From contig JAFYAH010000054.1 in NCBI GenBank assembly GCA_017540825.1, forward strand, positions 1-44,203: a stretch of DNA of 44,203 nt. Reading direction: 5' to 3'. Positions 23,361 through 33,000 of this stretch are shown one piece after another. The notes beneath the pieces were generated by a model. It had not been told where the DNA came from and ran no database searches. It worked only from the letters and a program-made list of their open reading frames with translations. Source of the DNA: Candidatus Methanomethylophilaceae archaeon (lineage in GTDB: Archaea > Thermoplasmatota > Thermoplasmata > Methanomassiliicoccales > Methanomethylophilaceae). A program made the translations under genes and the position numbers. Numbering within the stretch: the first letter of the stretch is position 1; each line of letters starts with the position of its first letter.

Positions 23361-23387
23361 ATTATATAAGATTACATTTTTTGTAAT
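23361..23387 (-). promoter_or_regulatory. Methyltransferase promoter: TATA box and adjacent inverted repeat
   Basis: The TATA element CTTATATAAT (23361-23370, read on the minus strand) predicts a start near 23340 and a ~35-base leader. Directly upstream, ATTACA (23371-23376) and TGTAAT (23382-23387) form a perfect inverted repeat with a T5 spacer, at the position of the BRE, a likely operator. The rest of the gap to 23543 is A+T-rich without recognisable features. Confidence 0.5.
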
Positions 23388-23543
23388 GTTATGATGACCT
23401 ATCAATAAATTAAAAAAGATTTTACCGATGATGTATTGGATATATTGTCATAATTTCCTGCAATCCGATTAGTTATAAATAAGCACAAATCGGTAGTCAC
23501 TAGCATCGGAGATCGCTGCCGGCCTGCGCGATTGTCGAAAGGA

Positions 23544-24527
23544 TCAGACCAGGCGCAGCGGGACATCCAGGCCATCTCCGAACGCCTTCATGGCAACGTA
23601 GCTGTTGTAGACCATGTCGGATATCGCCCTGTCGTAGTAGAACGCCATGTGATGGGTCAGGAACACGTTGGGAAGAGAGCGGAGCTCCTCCATCAGGTGC
23701 TCGGACAGATCGACGTCGCGGCAGTCGTTGTAGTAGTACCGCAGCTCGTCCTCGATGACGTCAAGCGCGGCGCCTGCCAGATGCCCCGACCTGAGCGAGC
23801 CTATCAGCGCCCTGGTGTCCACCAGAGGCCCTCTGGCGCTGTTGACGAGGAACGCCCCCTCCTTCATCCTCGCCAGCGCGTCAGCGTCGATGATGTGGTG
23901 CGTGGCCTCGTTGTGCTCCAGATGGAGGGAGACCACGTCGCAGCGCTCCAGGAGCTCTTCGAGGCCCATCCTGGTGGCGAGACGGTCCGCCTCCGGAGAG
24001 GGGCTGCGGTTGTAGTAGCAGAGCTCGCACCCGAAGCCGGACAGGTCGCGGAGGACCGCCTTGCCGGCAGCGCCTGCGCCTACTATCCCTACGGAGAGGT
24101 CCTTGAGCTGCCTCCCCATGAGGCCCTCGAGCCTGAAGTCGTTGGCGGCGTTGTTCCTCTGGATCATGCGGAGGTTCCTGATTGCGGCGAGGATCATCAT
24201 CACGGTGTACTCCGCCACCCCGTCTATGCTGTAGGAGACGTGTGAAACTACCATGCCGATCTCCTTCGCATGGGCCAGATCAATGTGGTTGTATCCGATC
24301 GTGCGCGTGCAGACCATCCTGATCCCGACGTCCCGGAGCCCGTCCAGGACCTCCGCCGTGACCGGAGTCGTCAGCACAGACACGAAGTCGCTCCCTGCGG
24401 CCAGGCTGCAGTTAGATGCCGTGGGGGCCTCCTCGGTGAACCCTAGCTCGAAGCCGAACTCCTCCGCGAACCTCTTGAAATACTGCTCCTCGTCGAACCT
24501 GCGGCAGCTGTAAGCGAAAACCTTCAT
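23544..24527 (-). CDS. D-2-hydroxyacid dehydrogenase (D-lactate dehydrogenase/VanH-like)
   Basis: This NAD-dependent enzyme (327 residues) probably interconverts a 2-keto acid such as pyruvate and the D-hydroxy acid. The NAD-binding motif GIVGAGAAGKAV is at about 147-158. The family motif SYSIDGVAEYTVMMIL precedes it, the catalytic Arg232 is in NSARGPLVD, a Glu lies in DVIEDE, and the His is in LTHHMAF (about 292). No adjacent gene explains its role; the divergent neighbour is a DMT transporter. No clear promoter choice was made for it beyond the 85-base divergent gap. Confidence 0.85.
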   Translation of the reverse strand: MKVFAYSCRRFDEEQYFKRFAEEFGFELGFTEEAPTASNCSLAAGSDFVSVLTTPVTAEVLDGLRDVGIRMVCTRTIGYNHIDLAHAKEIGMVVSHVSYSIDGVAEYTVMMILAAIRNLRMIQRNNAANDFRLEGLMGRQLKDLSVGIVGAGAAGKAVLRDLSGFGCELCYYNRSPSPEADRLATRMGLEELLERCDVVSLHLEHNEATHHIIDADALARMKEGAFLVNSARGPLVDTRALIGSLRSGHLAGAALDVIEDELRYYYNDCRDVDLSEHLMEELRSLPNVFLTHHMAFYYDRAISDMVYNSYVAMKAFGDGLDVPLRLV

Positions 24528-24612
24528 CCCTGATTCCCGCCAGCGTGAATCGCTGGATACTATTTATACACGTCCAAAAAGGCATATATGCGCCCTATGA
24601 CGATGAGCGGAC

Positions 24613-25518
24613 GTGACGGCTAAGGCGCTCTCCGCAGCATCCGTGATCGCATGCGCGTCGATTTGGGGATTCATCGGGATATGCACGAGGACCCTCTCGG
24701 ACGCCGGCATGGACTCGGTCCAGATAAACGCGGTGAGGTCGACGGTATGCCTCGTCGCCATCGCGGCGGCCCTCCTTGTAATGGACAGGGGCGCGTTCAG
24801 GATAAAGGCCAAGGACCTGTGGGTGCTGTTCCTGGCGGCCCTCACGAAGGTGGGCATGGACGTCCTGTACATCCAGGCGCAGACCATGATCGACCTCTCG
24901 ATGGCAGGAGTGCTGCTGAGCACCCACTGCTACTTCTCCATAGCCATCTCCTACCTGGTATTCAGGGACAGGATAACCGCGAAGAAGATCCTGGCCGCCG
25001 TCATAGGGTTCTCCGGATGCGCTTTCGCCGTAGGGCTCTTCACCGGCGTGCGGGAGCTGGAGATACTCGGGATCTGCATCGGGCTGGGAGCGGGCTTCGG
25101 GGAAGCTCTGCACGCGGCCACGTTCAAGCTGTCGCTGGACAGGGGGAACTCGGAGCCCACGGTATTGTTCTACGTGTTCGTGCTGAGCACCGCCATGCTG
25201 ATGCCCTTCTCGGACCCTGCGGGCACGGTGTCCATCATGGCCGGTAGCACGGAGGTCCTCGTCGCCTCTTTGGCTATAGGGCTGGTGTTCACCGCCCTCC
25301 CCTACTATCTGTATTCCAAAGGGCTCGCTGGCCTGGACATAGGGACGGTGTCAGTCCTCATGTTCCTGGAGACCGCGATGGCGTCCGTCGCCGGGCTGAT
25401 ATTCTTCGGAGAGGAGATGTCCCTCCACAGCGTGATAGGTATCGCCCTGATATTCGCGTCCCTGGTCATCATGAACCTCGGCATAAGGGACGAGGAGCGC
25501 AAACAGGATAACGCATGA
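24613..25518 (+). CDS. DMT-superfamily transporter (EamA)
   Basis: This 301-residue membrane protein has about ten hydrophobic spans and two EamA-like halves: SIWGFIGICTRTL near the N-terminus and a C-terminal TVSVLMFLETAMASVAGLIFFGEEM typical of the second repeat. Members export or import small metabolites and amino acids; substrate unknown. Two ATGs just upstream (24597, 24603) are out of frame. The GTG at 24613 is about 26 bases from a CATATATG element, so a leaderless GTG is plausible. It is followed after 18 bases by the dihydrouridine synthase gene. Confidence 0.85.
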   Translation: MTAKALSAASVIACASIWGFIGICTRTLSDAGMDSVQINAVRSTVCLVAIAAALLVMDRGAFRIKAKDLWVLFLAALTKVGMDVLYIQAQTMIDLSMAGVLLSTHCYFSIAISYLVFRDRITAKKILAAVIGFSGCAFAVGLFTGVRELEILGICIGLGAGFGEALHAATFKLSLDRGNSEPTVLFYVFVLSTAMLMPFSDPAGTVSIMAGSTEVLVASLAIGLVFTALPYYLYSKGLAGLDIGTVSVLMFLETAMASVAGLIFFGEEMSLHSVIGIALIFASLVIMNLGIRDEERKQDNA

Positions 25519-25536
25519 GCGCATCGCCAGGCCCGG

Positions 25537-26571
25537 ATGTGGAGGATAGGAGACGTTCGCATCGACGGCCGCGTGGTCCTTGGGCCGATGTCCGGATTCA
25601 CTTTCGCCAGCTACAGGGACTTCATGAAGCCTTTCGGGGTGGCGGTGTCGATGACGGAGCTCACTTCGGCCATGGGGATAATCCACGACTGCGACAGGAC
25701 GGCGTCCATGTACGTAGGGTTCGGCCCCAACCATCCCACGGGGCTGCAGCTGTTCGGAAGCGACCCGGATAAGATGGCCGAGGCCGCGGAGACCGCCCTG
25801 AAGATGAACCCCAACATCGACTTCTTCGACATAAACATGGGATGCCCCGTCCCGAAGGTCCTTCGCAGCGGGTCCGGATCCGCCCTCATGGGGGACCCGC
25901 GGAAGTGCGGAGAGATCGTCAAGGCCGTGAAGAGGCGCACAGGCCTCCCAGTGACGATAAAGACCCGCCTGGGGAAATCGATGGACTCGATGAACTACCG
26001 CGACGTCCTGGAAGCCTCCATAGACGCAGGGGCGGACTGCGTGATGATCCATGCCAGGACCGTGAAGGAGAGGTACTCAGGGACTCCGCACTACGGCCTC
26101 GTCGAAGGGCTCCAGTCGGAGCTCCCGGTGCCCTTGGTGGTCTCCGGGAACGTCTACAACCTCGACGACGCGGTCTAGGCTTCCGAGTGCACCGGCGCCG
26201 CCGGGATCATGGTGGCCCGCGGAGGGGTGGGCAACCCCTTCCTGGTTACCCAGATCGACTCCTGGTTCCGCTACAGGAGGAGGCTGCCCAACCCGACGGT
26301 CGCCCAGCAGATAGACTGGTGCATGCGGCTATCCGACGCCGTCATAGAGGAGAAGGGGGAAGCCGTGGGGATAAGGAAGCTGCGCAGCATAGCGCCCAAG
26401 TTCGTGGCTGGGTGCACGAGATGCAAAGGGAGCCGCCGCCTGCTGTCGACAGTCCCGACGACCAGGGAGGAGCTGTTCGAGATGCTCCTCGAGATAAAGG
26501 ACAGGGCAGGGTCGGAGGTCGTCCGCTCCGCTGTCCAGAGCGATGTCGCGTGCACGCACGGAGAGGATTGA
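25537..26571 (+). CDS. tRNA-dihydrouridine synthase with one in-frame amber (TAG) codon
   Basis: Dus enzymes reduce uridines in tRNA with FMN. Reading the TAG at 26176-26178 as sense gives a 344-residue protein with the family features in order: VVLGPMSGFTFASYR, NIDFFDINMGCPVPKV with the catalytic Cys, TIKTRLGKS, MIHARTVKERYSG, VSGNVYNLDDAV, then after the amber ASECTGAAGIMVARGGVGNPF and the C-terminal helical domain. The two parts are in the same frame with no other stop, and the amber sits inside the helix between the conserved SGNV and MVARG motifs. Without readthrough the product loses part of the FMN site and the RNA-binding tail. Pyrrolysine insertion is the natural explanation in this lineage; a fresh nonsense mutation is the alternative. 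Confidence 0.85.
26176..26178 (+). other. In-frame amber codon, candidate pyrrolysine (codon 214 of dus)
   Basis: TAG falls between DDAV and ASECTG. At this helix position homologues usually have a charged residue such as Lys or Arg, so a single base change from AAG would create it. The downstream frame is intact for 131 more codons and ends in TGA. Confidence 0.7.
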
Positions 26572-26603
26572 AGAAGAGGCTAAGGGGTTTGATGGGATGC
26601 GTC

Positions 26604-26634
26604 CGGCCGGGAAGCATGAGGAGCCACCCGGCCG
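26604..26634. terminator. Stem-loop between convergent dus and korC
   Basis: Perfect eight-base arms CGGCCGGG (26604-26611) and CCCGGCCG (26627-26634) lie in the 71-base gap between two converging genes, suiting a bidirectional transcript end. No T tract follows. Confidence 0.45.
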
Positions 26635-26642
26635 AGGCGCGA

Positions 26643-27176
26643 TCAGCTCTCCATCCCCAGGGAGATGGCCTTCCTGTTGCTGTCGATCAGCGCCGCCTTC
26701 TTCGGCGGGATGCTCTTCTGGAGTCCCTTGTCCAGGTTCTCCGCGGAGCAGAACCCGGTCTCCCTGAACATCCTTCCGAGGATGACCATGTTGGCGGCTC
26801 CCTTGAACCCGTTGGCCTCGGCGATGTTCGAGGCGTCCAGATATACGACCTTCACGTCGTCGCGGGAGACCTTCTTGGTGATTATGGAGCTGTCCACTAT
26901 GATCAGGCCGCCGGGGACGACGTCCTTCTCGAACTTCTCCAGAGACGGGAGGTTCATGGCGACGAGGACGTCCGGCGTGGTCACCAGCGGGGACCCTATG
27001 GTCGCGTCGGAGAGGCACACGCTGCAGTTGGCGGTCCCTCCGCGCATCTCCGGCCCGTAGGAGGGAAGCCAGGAGACCTCCTTCCCCTCCATCATGCCGG
27101 CGTAGGCGATGACCTTGCCTGTGAACAGGATCCCCTGCCCGCCGAACCCGGCCAGGAGTATGTTGAGGTCGGTCAC
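26643..27176 (-). CDS. korC: 2-oxoacid:ferredoxin oxidoreductase, gamma subunit
   Basis: The 177-residue gamma chain has the family opening NILLAGFGGQGILFTGK and the middle motif PSYGPEMRGGTANCSV. Together with the alpha, beta and ferredoxin chains it oxidises a 2-oxoacid and CoA to acyl-CoA, reducing ferredoxin. The GTG at 27176 overlaps the beta-subunit TGA (GTGA). It is the last gene of the ParA-korDABC operon. The gene order D-A-B-C favours the 2-oxoglutarate enzyme, but a branched-chain (Vor) substrate cannot be excluded. Confidence 0.88.
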   Translation of the reverse strand: MTDLNILLAGFGGQGILFTGKVIAYAGMMEGKEVSWLPSYGPEMRGGTANCSVCLSDATIGSPLVTTPDVLVAMNLPSLEKFEKDVVPGGLIIVDSSIITKKVSRDDVKVVYLDASNIAEANGFKGAANMVILGRMFRETGFCSAENLDKGLQKSIPPKKAALIDSNRKAISLGMES

Positions 27177-27922
27177 TGCTCTCCCTCCCCTATGTCCTTG
27201 TAGACCCCGAGAGGATAGTAAGGGAGCATGTTGTCCCTGAGCCACTGGATGGCGTCCTTGGGTGCCATCCCCCAGTTGGTGGGGCAGGTGGAGACGACCT
27301 CCACGATGCAGTAGCCCTTCCCGGCCATCTGGTACTCGAAGGCCTTCTTGATAGCCCTCTTGGCTGCCTTCACGTTCTTCACGCAGTCGACCGTGACGCG
27401 CTGGGCCAGTGCCACCCCGTCCAGGGACGAGAGCATCTCGCACACCCTGATGGGGTTCCCGGCGGTCTTCACGTCCCTTCCGTAAGGGGTGGTCTGGGTG
27501 ACCTGCCCGGGCAGGGTGGTGGGGGCCATCTGCCCTCCGGTCATACCGTAAATCGCGTTGTTGATGAAGATCGCGACGATGTTCTCTCCCCTGGCGGCGG
27601 CATGGACGGTCTCTCCCATCCCGATGGCGGCGAGGTCCCCGTCCCCCTGGTAGGTGAATACCACGTTCTCGGGCCTCGCCCTCTTTATCCCGGTGGCGAC
27701 GGCGGGAGCGCGCCCGTGTGGCGCCTGGACCATGTCGCAGCCGAAGTAGTTGTATGTGAATACGGAGCACCCGACGGATGCCACCCCGACGGTCTTCCCC
27801 TCGACGCCGAGCTCGTCTATGGCCTCTGCCACGAGCCTGTGCACGATCCCGTGGGTGCATCCAGGGCAGTAGTGCAGAGGCACGTCCAGGAGCGCATGCG
27901 GCCTCTCTCCTTTGACAGTCAT
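27173..27922 (-). CDS. korB: 2-oxoacid:ferredoxin oxidoreductase, beta (thiamine diphosphate) subunit
   Basis: The 249-residue beta chain binds thiamine diphosphate. Seen are CPGCTHGI (Cys19 and Cys22, with Cys52 nearby) and the GDGDLAAIGMGETVHAAARG pyrophosphate-Mg motif followed by NNAIYGMTGGQMAPTT. Its ATG overlaps the alpha-subunit stop (ATGA), and its stop overlaps the gamma start. In methanogens lacking a full citric-acid cycle this enzyme supplies 2-oxoglutarate for glutamate synthesis. Confidence 0.92.
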   Translation of the reverse strand: MTVKGERPHALLDVPLHYCPGCTHGIVHRLVAEAIDELGVEGKTVGVASVGCSVFTYNYFGCDMVQAPHGRAPAVATGIKRARPENVVFTYQGDGDLAAIGMGETVHAAARGENIVAIFINNAIYGMTGGQMAPTTLPGQVTQTTPYGRDVKTAGNPIRVCEMLSSLDGVALAQRVTVDCVKNVKAAKRAIKKAFEYQMAGKGYCIVEVVSTCPTNWGMAPKDAIQWLRDNMLPYYPLGVYKDIGEGEQ

Positions 27923-28986
27923 CGCTGAACACCTCCGTTTAATCTGACGATCTCGTCATAGACCTCTTTGGGCGTGGGGATTATCCCTCCGGTGCGCCCG
28001 TAGAACTCGACGGGCCTGGTGCACCTGCAGGCGAGCCTGATGTCGTCGACCATCTGCCCCATGTTCATCTCCACCGACAGGAACGCCTTGGCGTGGCCGG
28101 CATGCTTCCAGATCGCCTTCTCTGGGAACGGCCAGAGGGTGATTGGCCTGATGAGGCCGACCTTTATGCCCTCCTTGCGGGCCTTGTCGACGGCGGAGCG
28201 GGAGACCCTGGACGAGGCCCCGAACGCCACGATGATTATGTCCGCGTCGTCTGCGAGGTACTCCTCCGCCCTCTGCTCGGTCTCCTTGATCTTCTCGTAC
28301 TTCTTGTACCGCTCGCGCACGAGGTCCTCCAGCTCCTGGGGGTTGATGTACAGCGAGTTGATGACGTTGTGCTCCCTCTTGTTCTGATGCCCGCAGGCGG
28401 CCCAGGGCTTGCTGTCGTTGTCGACCTCCTTGGGCTCGGGAAGCGCCACAGGCTCCATCATCTGCCCGAGCATCCCGTCGGAGAGGACCATGGCGGGCAT
28501 CCTGTACTTGTCCCCGAGGTCGAACGCGCCGGCGACGAGGTCCACCATCTCCTGGACGGTGGAAGGCGCGAAGACGAGCATGTGGAAGTCTCCGTGACCG
28601 GTGGCCTTGGTGGCCTGGCAGTAGTCCGCCTGGGAAGGCTGGATCCCGCCGAGGCCGGGCCCGCCGCGCTGGACGTTGATTATGAGGCACGGCACGTCGG
28701 ATCCGGCGATGTAGGATATCCCCTCTGACATGAGGCTGATCCCGGGCGATGAGGTGGACGTCATGACCCTGGCCCCGGCGGCTCCGGCCCCCAGGACCAT
28801 GTTGATCGATGCGACCTCGGACTCCCCCTGGAGGTACACTCCTCCGATCTTGGGCATCCTCTTGGACATGTAGGCCGCGACCTCCGTCTGGGGCGTTATA
28901 GGATAGCCGAAGAAGTGCCTGCATCCGGCTGCTATGGCGGCCTCCGCGATGGCCTCGTTCCCTTTCATGAGGACTCTCTCGGCCAT
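27919..28986 (-). CDS. korA: 2-oxoacid:ferredoxin oxidoreductase, alpha subunit
   Basis: The 355-residue alpha chain shows KGNEAIAEAAIAAGCRHFFGYPITPQTEV, the GESEVASINMVLGAGAAGARVMTSTSSPG core and a late IRPITLWPFPEK segment. The ATG at 28986 lies 22 bases inside the ferredoxin-subunit gene. The longer frame upstream has no family similarity, so this start is chosen. It works with korB, korC and korD. Confidence 0.92.
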   Translation of the reverse strand: MAERVLMKGNEAIAEAAIAAGCRHFFGYPITPQTEVAAYMSKRMPKIGGVYLQGESEVASINMVLGAGAAGARVMTSTSSPGISLMSEGISYIAGSDVPCLIINVQRGGPGLGGIQPSQADYCQATKATGHGDFHMLVFAPSTVQEMVDLVAGAFDLGDKYRMPAMVLSDGMLGQMMEPVALPEPKEVDNDSKPWAACGHQNKREHNVINSLYINPQELEDLVRERYKKYEKIKETEQRAEEYLADDADIIIVAFGASSRVSRSAVDKARKEGIKVGLIRPITLWPFPEKAIWKHAGHAKAFLSVEMNMGQMVDDIRLACRCTRPVEFYGRTGGIIPTPKEVYDEIVRLNGGVQR

Positions 28987-29195
28987 CCTCGGACCTCCAC
29001 TGTGATGGCCACGTCCGGGCACATGACTGTGCAAGACCCGCATCCGGTGCATCTGGACTGGTCTATCATGTGCGCGGGATGGTATCCCTTGCTGTTGGTT
29101 GTCTTCTTGTCAAGCTCCAGGATGTGCATCGGGCATGCGATCACGCACATCTCGCAGCCTTTGCATCTGTCGTTGTTAACGGTGACTTTGGGCAT
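28965..29195 (-). CDS. korD: 2-oxoacid:ferredoxin oxidoreductase, ferredoxin (delta) subunit
   Basis: This 76-residue ferredoxin has two [4Fe-4S] motifs, CKGCEMCVIAC and CTGCGSCTVMC, separated by about 30 residues, and carries electrons out of the complex. It starts 12 bases after the ParA-like gene and overlaps korA by 22 bases. Confidence 0.92.
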   Translation of the reverse strand: MPKVTVNNDRCKGCEMCVIACPMHILELDKKTTNSKGYHPAHMIDQSRCTGCGSCTVMCPDVAITVEVRGWPRESS

Positions 29196-29207
29196 CTGAC
29201 TACCTGC

Positions 29208-29870
29208 TTATTCCCATGGCGCCTTGACGCAGACGTCTATCGGGTAGATGTTCGGTATTTTATTTAAGAGGTTGATGTCGCGAGGGACCGCTGTGAACCT
29301 TATCGGAAGCCCGGTGAGCTCCGAGACCTTCTCTGCAAAACCTGCCGAGCCCATTATCACGGACTCGTCGGTCCTCTGCTTGAGATGGGAGTTGTTCACC
29401 AGGCCGGTGGCCTTCAGGCGCGAGGCCTTCTCGATCTCCCCGAGGATCTCCGCCGCCTCCTCCGGACGAGTGGTCATGGACCTGTACCTGTTGACCACGT
29501 ACAGCACGTCGGGGTCGGCATCGTACAGCCTCGAGGCGTACACCCCGAGCGCCGTTGCTCCGGCGTCGTCCCCTCCGACGTCGATTATCACCCTCTGGCC
29601 GTCCTCTATGAGGCCTGGGATGGATCCTGGGAGCGAGGGGGTGTCCAGGTTGGTGTTGGCGAAGTTGGGCCCGATGACCCTGATCCCCTACGCCGAGAGC
29701 TGCTCCGAGTAGTCCGCGGACCTGAAATAGGGGTTCACCACGTCCAGGTCTATCAGCGTCACGTCCTCTCCGCGGCGGGCGCAGTCTGACGCGAGGTTGA
29801 TGGACAGGTTGGTCTTGCCGGCGCCGTAATGGCCGCAGACGACGGTGACCCTCCTCTCTAGCGGGAACAT
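29208..29870 (-). CDS. ParA/MinD-like ATPase with one in-frame amber (TAG) codon, upstream of korDABC
   Basis: Reading the TAG at 29688-29690 as sense gives a 220-residue P-loop protein. The Walker A motif GHYGAGKTN is at 13-21, a switch-type LIDLDVVNPYFRS follows, and after the amber come GPNFANTNLDTPSLPG, VIIDVGGDDAGATALG (Walker B-like) and a VNRYR segment. The amber (codon 61) lies between YSEQLSA and GIRVIGPN in the same frame with no other stop. The gene is followed after 12 bases by korD, and such ATPases are found beside oxidoreductases of this class in other anaerobes; its role there is unknown. The TATA box TTTATAAAAG (29893-29902) is ~27 bases from the ATG, so the message is leaderless. 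It ends in TAA. Confidence 0.83.
29688..29690 (-). other. In-frame amber codon, candidate pyrrolysine (codon 61 of the ParA-like gene)
   Basis: TAG (minus strand) sits just before the GIRVIGPN strand, where a Lys or other charged residue would be ordinary, and splits an otherwise intact ATPase between its two nucleotide-binding motifs. A truncated 60-residue product could not fold as a ParA ATPase. Confidence 0.7.
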
Positions 29871-30025
29871 GGACGCGCAATCCCTATTCTCCTTTTATAA
29901 ATGTCGTGCGGCTGAGATCATATGAGCGAAATCGGCTGCGGCCTGGCACGACTCGCGCTCTTGACAAAGGCGCTGAGTAATCTGCACTATTTTTTATATA
30001 TTGCAATATGGAGAGGAATCCGGTG

Positions 30026-33000
30026 ATGCGAACGACAAGAACAGACCATGATAAAAGGACCGGATGGGCCATTCCGGATGCTCTCGTCGCTGTAATCGTC
30101 CTGGCTGTCGTCGCCATGGGCCTGTGCGCCCTCTCGGAGGGCTCGGATGCGGCATCGTCTGGAACCTGCGGGGACGACCTGACCTGGGAGATGGACGACG
30201 ACGGCAACCTGACGATATCGGGAACCGGCCCCATGCGCGACTACAGCAAAAACGATCCGTCCCCGATGAAGGGCGCCACGTCCGTGTCGATAGGGGGCTC
30301 TGTGACGTCCATCGGAGACTATGCGTTCTCCGGGAGCACATTGAAGACGCTCGTCATACCCGACTCTGTCGAGACGATCGGGGACCGCGCATTCTATGCA
30401 TGCAAGCACATGAGGTCCGTGACTTTCGGAGACTCCGTTACATCGATAGGGGAATACGCGTTCTACAAGTGCAGGGTGAAGAGCCTCTCTTTAGGGGGGT
30501 CGATAGAATTCATAGGCGACGGCGCCTTCTACTACTGCGAATACCTGCAGACCCTGATCATAGGAGACTCTGTAAAGACCATCGGGAACAATGCGTTCGA
30601 AGGCTGCTCCTCCCTGAAGAAGGCGACCATAGGCGACTCGTTGACCGCTATCCCGTGCTGCGCGTTTTCCTGCTGCACGCTTCTGGAGACCGTAACAGTC
30701 GGAGATTCCGTGAAGTCCGTCGGGGACCGCGCATTCTACTGTGCTGGCTTGAAAACCATCGTTTTAGGAAAGGCAGTGGAATCCATAGGGGACTGTGCAT
30801 TCTACGGAAGCTCGCTCGACTCCGTGACGATCGGCCATCCAGTCAAACTCATCGGCAAGAGCGCGTTCAGCAACTGCAAATCCTTGGAGACTGTGGACAT
30901 AGGCGATTCCGTGACATCCATCGGGGCGTATGCTTTCTCTTCCTGCGAATCCCTGACCTCTATAGCGATTCCCGACTCGGTGACCAGCTTAGGCCAATAT
31001 GCGTTCACAGATTGCAAGGGTCTGAGAAACGCCGCCGTAGGCGATTCGGTAACTGTCTTAGAACACACGTTCTACGGCTGCAGCAGCCTCGAATCGGTAG
31101 AGATAGGCGACTCTTTGAAATCGATCAGCGGGTATGCTTTCACAAGCGGCTTGAAGACCCTGCATCTGGGAGCGTCCGTGGAGTCCGTCACCCAATTCGA
31201 GGGGATCAAGTCCTTGGAATCGTTCTCCGTCAGCAGCTCTAACCCCAACTACTCATCGAAGGATGGGATTCTCTACAGCAAGACCGGGAAGACGCTGGTC
31301 AGGGCCCCATGCGGAATCGAAGGGGAGTTCGTGATTCCCTCCAAGGTGACGATAATAGAGGAGTACGCGTTCGACGGATGCGACAGGATCACGTCGGTAG
31401 CCATGCCGGACGCGCTGAAGTCCCTGAGGCAGTTCGCGTTCAGAGGATGCACGTCCCTGACGTCGGTAGCCGTTCCGGACGCTGTCGCGACCATAGGATG
31501 GCATGTCTTCGACGGGTGCACGTCCCTGAAGAGCGCAGTCATCGGGAAATCTGTGACCACCATAGGCGGATGCGCGTTCTACGAATGTCGCTCGCTTGAA
31601 TCGGTCAAGATGCCTGAAACGGTCAGCATAATCAGGGCGAGCGCGTTCCATCACTGCGAGTCCTTGGCGTCGATCGACCTGCCTAGCTCCCTCACGACGC
31701 TCGGAGGGTGCGCATTCTACAACTGCTCGTCATTGGAAGCCGTAGACCTTCCCGATTCCTTGGAGTCCATCGAGATACAGACCTTCTACGACTGCAAATC
31801 GCTGGCATCCGTCCATCTGCCTGATTCGCTGACGTCAATCGAACAGATGGCGTTCATGTCCTGCTCCTCCCTGGCATCGATCGTGTTCCCCGAATCCCTA
31901 AAAACTGTGGGCATCCATGCTTTCGAGAACTGCGCTTCGCTGGAACACGTAGATTTCGGGATGGTCGAGTCTATCATGAAGCAGGCTTTCTCGAATACCC
32001 CGATCAGGACGATCGACCTGCCTGAAACAGTGAAGAGGATTGGAGGCAGCGCATTCTACGGATGCGACCACGTCGTCTCGCTCTACGTGCCCGAAGGCGT
32101 AAGGTACGATACGGACCGTTACGGGCGTCAGTACCTAAGCCCGTTCCCGGGATTCAATTTCGACCTCGTAGACTGGGATGAAGACTATTACTTCACCGAG
32201 AGCTTCCCGATAAAGGGGATGAGATACATAGGCGAGAACAGCAACCTGAAATGCATGAGCGGGTCATCGTCAGGCTATTGCGGCTTCGACCTCGTCTGGT
32301 CGATGGACGACGAAGGGAATCTGACGATAGTGGGGAGCGGTCCGATGGACGACTACGGCCTCAGCGATCCGTCCCCGTGGAAGTTGGCGAAGACGGCGAC
32401 CATCTCCGACTCGGTGACGCATATTGGCAGCTTGGCGTTCTACGACTGCGCCTTGCTGGTGTCCATAAACTACCCCAGCTCGCTTAGGACCATAGGCAAC
32501 GGCGCCTTCTATAAGTGCGCGTCGCTGGAGTCCGTGGATCTCCCCGAATCCGTGACCGGCATTGGCGACATGGCTTTCTGGGACTGCACCTCGATAAAGT
32601 CGCTGTACGTCCCCAAGGGAGCGAAGTTCACCGACCCCGACCCGGAGATGGAGATCTACTCCGACCCGTTCGGGATGGACATCGAGTTCCTGGGTCTGGA
32701 TGGCGACCGCGAGGGATGGTTCAGCAAGGGATTCAGGTACGTAGGCGAGAACTCCGTCCTAAGGATCGTCCTCGAGGAAGGATCCGAGTTCGAGTGCATG
32801 AGCGACGGATGCATGTTCTCATGCGTCATCTCGTCCCTGGATAGCAGAACCGTCGAGATCGCAGGCGTCGAAAGATACAACCTTTCGAAGACCAGGCTTG
32901 CCATCCCGAAGACGATCATGAGCTGGGGCGCAGACTTCAAAGTAGAATCGATCGGCCCGAGGGCGTTCTTCGGCGAAGCCATAGCTAATCTGACGACCGT

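Noticed and set aside
29260-29880. 206-codon open frame overlapping the ParA-like gene
   Set aside because: Arg/Gly/His-rich translation with no motifs; the real gene is in the frame carrying P-loop and Walker B motifs despite its amber codon.
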